DNA of 64,000 nt, from the NCBI GenBank assembly GCA_945902075.1, contig CAMDMA010000014.1, positions 1 to 64,000 of the forward strand, in the 5' to 3' direction. Under the pieces are notes generated by a model. It saw only the letters and a program-made list of their open reading frames with translations, searched no databases and had not been told where the DNA came from. Source of the DNA: Candidatus Kuenenia stuttgartensis. GTDB lineage: Bacteria; Planctomycetota; Phycisphaerae; Phycisphaerales; SM1A02. A program made the translations under genes and the position numbers. Shown here one piece after another: positions 61,301-64,000 of this stretch (within the stretch, counting starts at the first letter, position 1; every line of letters begins with the position of its first letter).

Positions 61301-61355
61301 GGACCGCGCGGTTTTTCGAGCGGTTTTGCGACGAGTGAGTTTGCGTTTTGATCAT
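58335..61355 (-). CDS. Large exported glycoside-hydrolase-like protein (DUF6259-type)
   Basis: 1006 aa from Met 61355, with a long basic signal peptide (about 1-42, ending near ALAG). The order is an N-terminal beta domain (VEITVALGAVTRVVNKLTGEIH), a probable TIM barrel (about 320-620: DISVIVDRVSND, RVLLHEWNPRQAAFD, HALGLKVMGYVNTYC, EILYLDPLAPTWRRYH, ANYEDTGG, VPMSSEFAPDN) and C-terminal beta domains including a carbohydrate-binding-like end. This resembles the DUF6259 group related to glycosidases. Asp/Glu candidates (EDTGG, SSEFA) could be catalytic, but activity is unproven. It converges on the MscS gene 15 bases away. Confidence 0.7.
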   Translation of the reverse strand: MIKTQTHSSQNRSKNRAVHVSQFACIVAALVASVTASTTALAGTVRATVDGFVATSSSVEITVALGAVTRVVNKLTGEIHSTAPAANAPLAPWMPRGVLCPTAGADPYRSVRLLHSEWGKHDLYTGRLAESIANVARGPHAASVMTTTTTPRGIRCVWRGLTDGVRTFADDELTIEALIDDKTGHIELAADATTVNDDVVGVVVPIVNLQPRHQLYVPSFGGLSYPPADIANKLLTLNAAPYVEAPILVAEGSSGTVALWVEDPTFRPYVTFFGSDSTSTGLGIELLNDMPFEGKRAVRAAKWRINAFRGTWPTAMTPYRDWYARTFAPEIASREALGWPRDISVIVDRVSNDPRALNRLAKIIDPSRVLLHEWNPRQAAFDTMLPDWTPAPNFITRVQTAHALGLKVMGYVNTYCVNYNSPAFLRDGIASLGLTRQVKSLSDYGNPRVSFASNAPNEILYLDPLAPTWRRYHTDAMIRWRSVTAADANYEDTGGTAGDFGNGVIDGLRGAQGGTAQFRELLERNPVPMSSEFAPDNMAFAASWVLRYSQVWGTEELRLRWQTRHRPISSFIFGSPVSGTGARAWVPMIAAESERQKWIVASCSDALGGVAQLEASDVSFDARAGMARHMVDRAQLFAELGLVPNFSSWPKDPTVVAQYRDRAGKIYHYRVRDQVQELVNSSGQPLYQRVNGKPKIDSILRIAGWPAWSRNTSIALNPDAIYALAPASRTAPLIQIDKCPSAAKITRYVESPDFVLVTFSPNGASPRDTKLGFIAGTDFVDVIVRDASGRVTRRNTPLATNARMDLTMTEPSELLLLRRAAPQLATPSRAMLKVPLSEKPVLGKFITDSAGIERGGIFTPPHTASLRLANSTTNTTFRFAAGGGDSEIAFDHLIVAPTEDSSVEFTVHNRQRQYGNGSICRAYVNGKLAYSLDLGPRQDAQGVTTWDTSAHVCRVPVGSSAGRPIVFTIAIWGKGDDNSDEIWMTEPLLVNDRSRAISSNSVAVVN

Positions 61356-61732
61356 GGTGATTCGCGTTGCCGAAGTGCCAAGCCGGAGGAGTTGATGACG
61401 CGGGATGCAATGCAGTCGAGCGATCCGACGGAGGCGACGCCTTGAAGACATCGGCACGCGGCGGTGGCCGATTGAAGGTTCGACGCGGCATGCGACGAGT
61501 TGGCGCGTTGTCAGCGAGGGTCGTAAGAACTGCATGATCTCGATGCTTGGCGCGGCTGAACGAACCGTAATGATTGGCGATTATTGGTCGACGGTTGACG
61601 AAACCGATGGTACGGCCTGCGCGATCTGGCGAAGAAGACAGTCGCGACAATGCACCGTACAACTCAAGGATGGTTTGCAGCGACATCGTCTGGCGAGTAG
61701 ACTTCCCAACCCGTCCAACGACGGAACCCGCT
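61356..61732. other. Intergenic region between exported enzyme gene and tRNA-Tyr
   Basis: 377 bases. I see no convincing gene. It should hold the promoters for the large exported protein (minus strand) and for tRNA-Tyr (plus strand). Confidence 0.45.
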
Positions 61733-61814
61733 GGGCGGATACTCAAGCGGCCAACGAGGGCAGACTGTAAATCTGCTGGTTTCACCTACGGGGGTTCGAA
61801 TCCCTCTCCGCCCA
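61733..61814 (+). tRNA. tRNA-Tyr(GUA)
   Basis: An 82-nt class II tRNA: acceptor GGGCGGA/TCCGCCC with discriminator A, anticodon stem CAGAC/ATCTG region with loop containing GTA, a long variable arm (about CTGGTTTCACCTACGG) and T-loop TTCGAAT. CCA is not encoded. A GC-rich accessory-looking pair follows it. Confidence 0.93.
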
Positions 61815-62037
61815 CTCCTGTAGCGGCTGCCGCTGCGGCGGCAACCTTTGGTGCTCGAGCGCGTGGTTGTGATTGCTCCCATCGAGCGGCACAACCACGC
61901 TGCGTTTGGGGTTACGCGAGGGCGAAACGAAGCGGTGCGAACCAGTTTTTGGCCTCGGGCGGTCGGGTGCTGTGACGTCCAAAGACTCAACTTTGGGCGC
62001 CGCTTTGGGGGCGAAGTGCGTCGCTTTTGAGGCGCAT

Positions 62038-62892
62038 TCAGCCCGCCCGGATCGCGTTGCGGAGCGCCTCGATCGCGGGCGCGCGCTCGGGTGCAACGCC
62101 TGCGGCCGCGCCCTGGAGGACGCCGTCCGCCTTCGTCGCGGCTGCGGCGAGAAGCGGGCTGCCCTCGGCGACGCCCGCCGCGCGCGCGCGCTCCAGCGTC
62201 TCGAGGTACTCGAGCACGGCTCCGTACGCGGCTTGCCAGTCGACCGTCACGACATCGGCCACGTCGCACCGCAGCAACTGCGCCCACGGCGTTGGGTCGA
62301 GGATCGTGCAGAAGCCATGCTCCAGCCGCACGAGCCCCGCATCCGCCCACGATGCCGCGGTGTCCGCGACGCAGCGGTACGTGTAGCCGGTCGAGTCGGC
62401 GACGTCGCGGCAGCGCACGCCGCGCGGGCTTCCGAGGAGCGCCACGATGAGGTACGCGGCACAGTCGTTCCCGAGCACGTCGCGCGACCGCAGGTGCAGC
62501 GATGCGGGGGTCGATGCCGCGAGGCCGACGTGCTTTCGCGTCGCGATTCGGCGAAGGCCGTTGACGCTCCGCCAGGCAGCCACGCGTGTCGCCTCTCTGG
62601 GCTTCTGTTCATTGCGCCGCGCGAGCGTGTTGAGGCGCTGCGTGTTGACGCGTGCGCGGTTCGTGGTGAACCAGCTTCGCACGGCCTCCTCGAGCCGCGG
62701 TTCGCCTCCGAAGAAGTGCAGCGAGCACCACAGCAGCGCCTCGGGGTCGATCACCTCGAGTGGGAATCGTTGCGGATGCTCGAACGCCGGTGCCTGGAAC
62801 GGCACGCCCAGCTCGCGCCACTGCGCGTGCAGCACGTCGAGCAGCGCCGCGCGGACGCGCTCCTCACGCGATGTAGTAGGCGAGGTCTTCAT
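62038..62892 (-). CDS. Winged-helix regulator-like protein paired with a nucleotidyltransferase
   Basis: 284 aa from Met 62892. A winged-helix segment lies at about 155-195 (VRCRDVADSTGYTYRCVADTAASWADAGLVRLEHG). The N-terminal half is rich in Arg/Trp/Phe helices (FFGGEPRLEEAVRSWFTTNRARVN), and the C-terminal end is Ala-rich helical. It overlaps the reconstructed end of the nucleotidyltransferase gene by 29 bases, so the two form a unit. This resembles antitoxin-regulator partners of nucleotidyltransferase toxins, but I do not recognise the family. GC content is higher than nearby genes, which suggests transfer. Confidence 0.6.
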   Translation of the reverse strand: MKTSPTTSREERVRAALLDVLHAQWRELGVPFQAPAFEHPQRFPLEVIDPEALLWCSLHFFGGEPRLEEAVRSWFTTNRARVNTQRLNTLARRNEQKPREATRVAAWRSVNGLRRIATRKHVGLAASTPASLHLRSRDVLGNDCAAYLIVALLGSPRGVRCRDVADSTGYTYRCVADTAASWADAGLVRLEHGFCTILDPTPWAQLLRCDVADVVTVDWQAAYGAVLEYLETLERARAAGVAEGSPLLAAAATKADGVLQGAAAGVAPERAPAIEALRNAIRAG

Positions 62893-63428
62893 GGCCAAGC
62901 TCCTGCAGGAATTCGCGCAGCTCTTCCTCGTTCGGGGCGAGTGCGCGCAGATCCGACTTGTGCACCGGCTGTCGACCGTGTGCGGCGTCGACCGCCGCGA
63001 ACAGCTTGAAGGCGATCAGGTCGCGACGATCTGGAAGCCGCAGCGTGAGGTGTGTGCACGATGGTGCGGGGCGTGAGCCTTTCCGTGCATCCGGGCGGCA
63101 GGCCGAAGTCGAGGAGTCCCTTGGGACCGAGGTTGACCCAGGGTTTCGCGTTGGTGATCCCAGGCGACTTGAGCTCGGAATGTGCGTCGGCCACGCGCAC
63201 GATGGCTCGTTCCACCGCGGGCGGGAAGTGATCGATCTGGACGATCTGCAGCGTTGCGGAACTCCAACCGCTGATCACGTCGACGTCGCGCGTCGGCCGC
63301 TGCACCAAGCCAAGGATCCCGAGGGCGGTGCCGCCGCAGACGATCCAGTCCACGGGCTCGGCGCCCTCGATCGCGAGCGCGTCGTTGAGCTCGCGGAGCA
63401 GGGGGTGGGTGGCGGTGGGATCGATCAT
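62864..63428 (-). pseudogene. Frameshifted nucleotidyltransferase
   Basis: From Met 63428 (GAGGAA upstream) the frame encodes a minimal nucleotidyltransferase: VDWIVCGGTALGILGLVQRPTRDVDVIS (G-G-x-A-L...D-x-D), then ITNAKPWVNLGPKGLLDFGLP. Near 63050-63058, in a short (GT)n tract, the frame breaks. A +1 shift restores LRLPDRRDLIAFKLFAAVDA and SDLRALAPNEEELREFLQEL to a stop at 62864-62866. Without a shift, a scrambled tail continues to 62889. The gene is therefore inactivated, phase-variable or misread. Family: MNT/AbiEii-like superfamily. Confidence 0.65.
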
Positions 63429-63471
63429 GGGGGGGTTCCTCGGCTGGAACAGTAGGCGAAAGAGCGTAAAA

Positions 63472-63490
63472 GTGGAAGTTTAAGTTCCAC
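63472..63490. promoter_or_regulatory. Inverted repeat upstream of the nucleotidyltransferase
   Basis: GTGGAA-7 bases-TTCCAC, 44-62 bases upstream of the nucleotidyltransferase start. It is a candidate operator for the winged-helix partner, inferred from position and symmetry only. Confidence 0.35.
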
Positions 63491-63745
63491 AAGGACGCGC
63501 CGCGGCCTCTTCGATGAGCAGATAACTGCCATGACGCCATCCGGCAGTGCAAGCAAGGGCGGTTCGATCGGCTCGGCGTGTGGCGGCTGTCACCAATGTC
63601 GTCGGTACCAAAACCCCGACTCCTGATCACCTGCCATCGATTTCGGCGACGCCGCCGGCACGCGCTTGGGGATCAGCCCCCGGCCGCAAGCGACGCCTCG
63701 ACGTGACATACGGCGCTCCCAGGGCGGCGCGAAGAGGGATGTGTC

Positions 63746-63934
63746 TTGTCCTCCAGTGACTCAATTGTTCGATTGTTGGGAATGCACGGACAGACTGTTG
63801 CTGCGCGCCGATTGTGGGGTCATGCTCTTGAGTCCGTCAAAGTTTGCATCAATGGGCTGTGGAATCAATCGATCCCTCAGATCTCGCGCGAGTGGTTCGC
63901 TGCGAGGAGAGCCATAAAGACCGGGTTCGGATGA
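63746..63934 (+). pseudogene. Possible remnant of a planctomycete-type ECF sigma factor
   Basis: A 62-codon frame opening at TTG. The start SSDSIVRLLGMHGQTVAARRLWGHALESV resembles the N-terminus of ECF sigma factors typical of planctomycetes (S-V-T-x-W-L-x-x-L-x-x-G-D-x-x-A-A-x-x-L-W-x-R-Y). The second half does not continue that alignment, so this looks like a degraded fragment. It may equally be a chance frame. Confidence 0.3.
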
Positions 63935-63953
63935 TGGACATCGAGGAAGAGTC

Positions 63954-64000
63954 ATGATCAATACTCGGAGCACTCCGGCACTTCTCTTGGCGGCTTCACT
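63954..64000 (+). CDS. Start of a probable exported protein, cut by window edge
   Basis: ATG 63954 with GAGGAAGA six bases upstream. The visible 15 residues (MINTRSTPALLLAAS) look like the start of a signal peptide. Nothing else can be said. Confidence 0.45.
   Translation, partial: MINTRSTPALLLAAS

Larger units (their letters stand above)
63429..63953. other. Intergenic region at the right edge
   Basis: 525 bases between the nucleotidyltransferase gene and the partial gene at the right edge. Apart from the inverted repeat at 63472-63490 and the possible sigma-factor remnant at 63746-63934, I see nothing interpretable. Confidence 0.4.

Noticed and set aside
61664-62350. Minus-strand frame of 228 codons across tRNA-Tyr
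   Set aside because: It crosses a structural RNA gene and the winged-helix coding region in another frame, with Arg/Gly-rich non-protein-like sequence.
62038-63428. AbiE phage-defence system
   Set aside because: The nucleotidyltransferase comes first and the regulator second, the reverse of AbiE. The winged helix is central rather than N-terminal. Only superfamily-level similarity can be claimed.
61815-63953. Integrated mobile element at tRNA-Tyr
   Set aside because: No integrase, no direct repeat of the tRNA 3' end and no transfer genes were seen. Only GC content and location hint at transfer.

Overview
The window reads as a stretch of bacterial chromosome from a Planctomycetota-like organism, most plausibly class Phycisphaerae. 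It is GC-rich with dense, short-spaced genes. The lineage call is an inference from gene content: a peptidoglycan set (ftsW, murG, murA, alr), a ThiD2-ThiE fusion, a type III polyketide synthase beside an FAD oxidoreductase, a fibro-slime secreted protein, a Rho factor with a very long low-complexity N-terminus, and DUF2007 and zinc-ribbon membrane proteins. No rRNA, CRISPR array, prophage or insertion sequence was seen.

Layout. 1-9 kb: a partial secreted protein, miaB, ftsW-murG, an M42 peptidase, then an overlapping ygfZ / small membrane protein / HMG-CoA lyase operon facing a metallophosphatase. 9-20 kb: a diguanylate cyclase coupled to a receiver-like partner, rpsR, a TPR protein, fumC, ferredoxin-NADP reductase, a fibro-slime protein and murA. 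19-27 kb: a minus-strand RNA cluster (DEAD-box helicase, psuG, rho, SpoU methyltransferase), then alr. 27-31 kb: FAD oxidoreductase plus type III PKS, and a 549-aa protein with three helix-turn-helix segments and a stretch resembling sigma-70 region 2. 31-42 kb: rplM-rpsI, a CPBP protease, an HNH nuclease, queD with a coupled unknown gene, rpsP-trmD-rplS without rimM, an M50 protease, an amidohydrolase and a lipoprotein. 42-51 kb: superoxide dismutase with two possible starts, thiD2-thiE, a PhnP-like hydrolase, a lone atpG, three exported thiol/sulfur-related proteins, dnaN, a phosphatase and rpiB. 51-64 kb: a phosphoesterase relic, pepA, tiny membrane genes, mnmG, tRNA-Thr, an MscS channel, a 1006-aa exported enzyme-like protein, tRNA-Tyr, and a GC-rich pair made of a frameshifted nucleotidyltransferase and a winged-helix gene.

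Two themes recur. Many neighbours are translationally coupled through ATGA or GTGA stop-start overlaps. The chromosome also carries short perfect tandem repeats. Arrays with periods of 14 or 20 bp sit across stop codons at gene ends (murG, rpsR, the sigma-like gene, the CPBP protease). Arrays inside genes have periods of 12, 15 or 21 bp and keep the frame (miaB, TPR gene, rho, trmD). Gene starts were moved to internal codons where Shine-Dalgarno sequences, overlaps or family alignment supported this.
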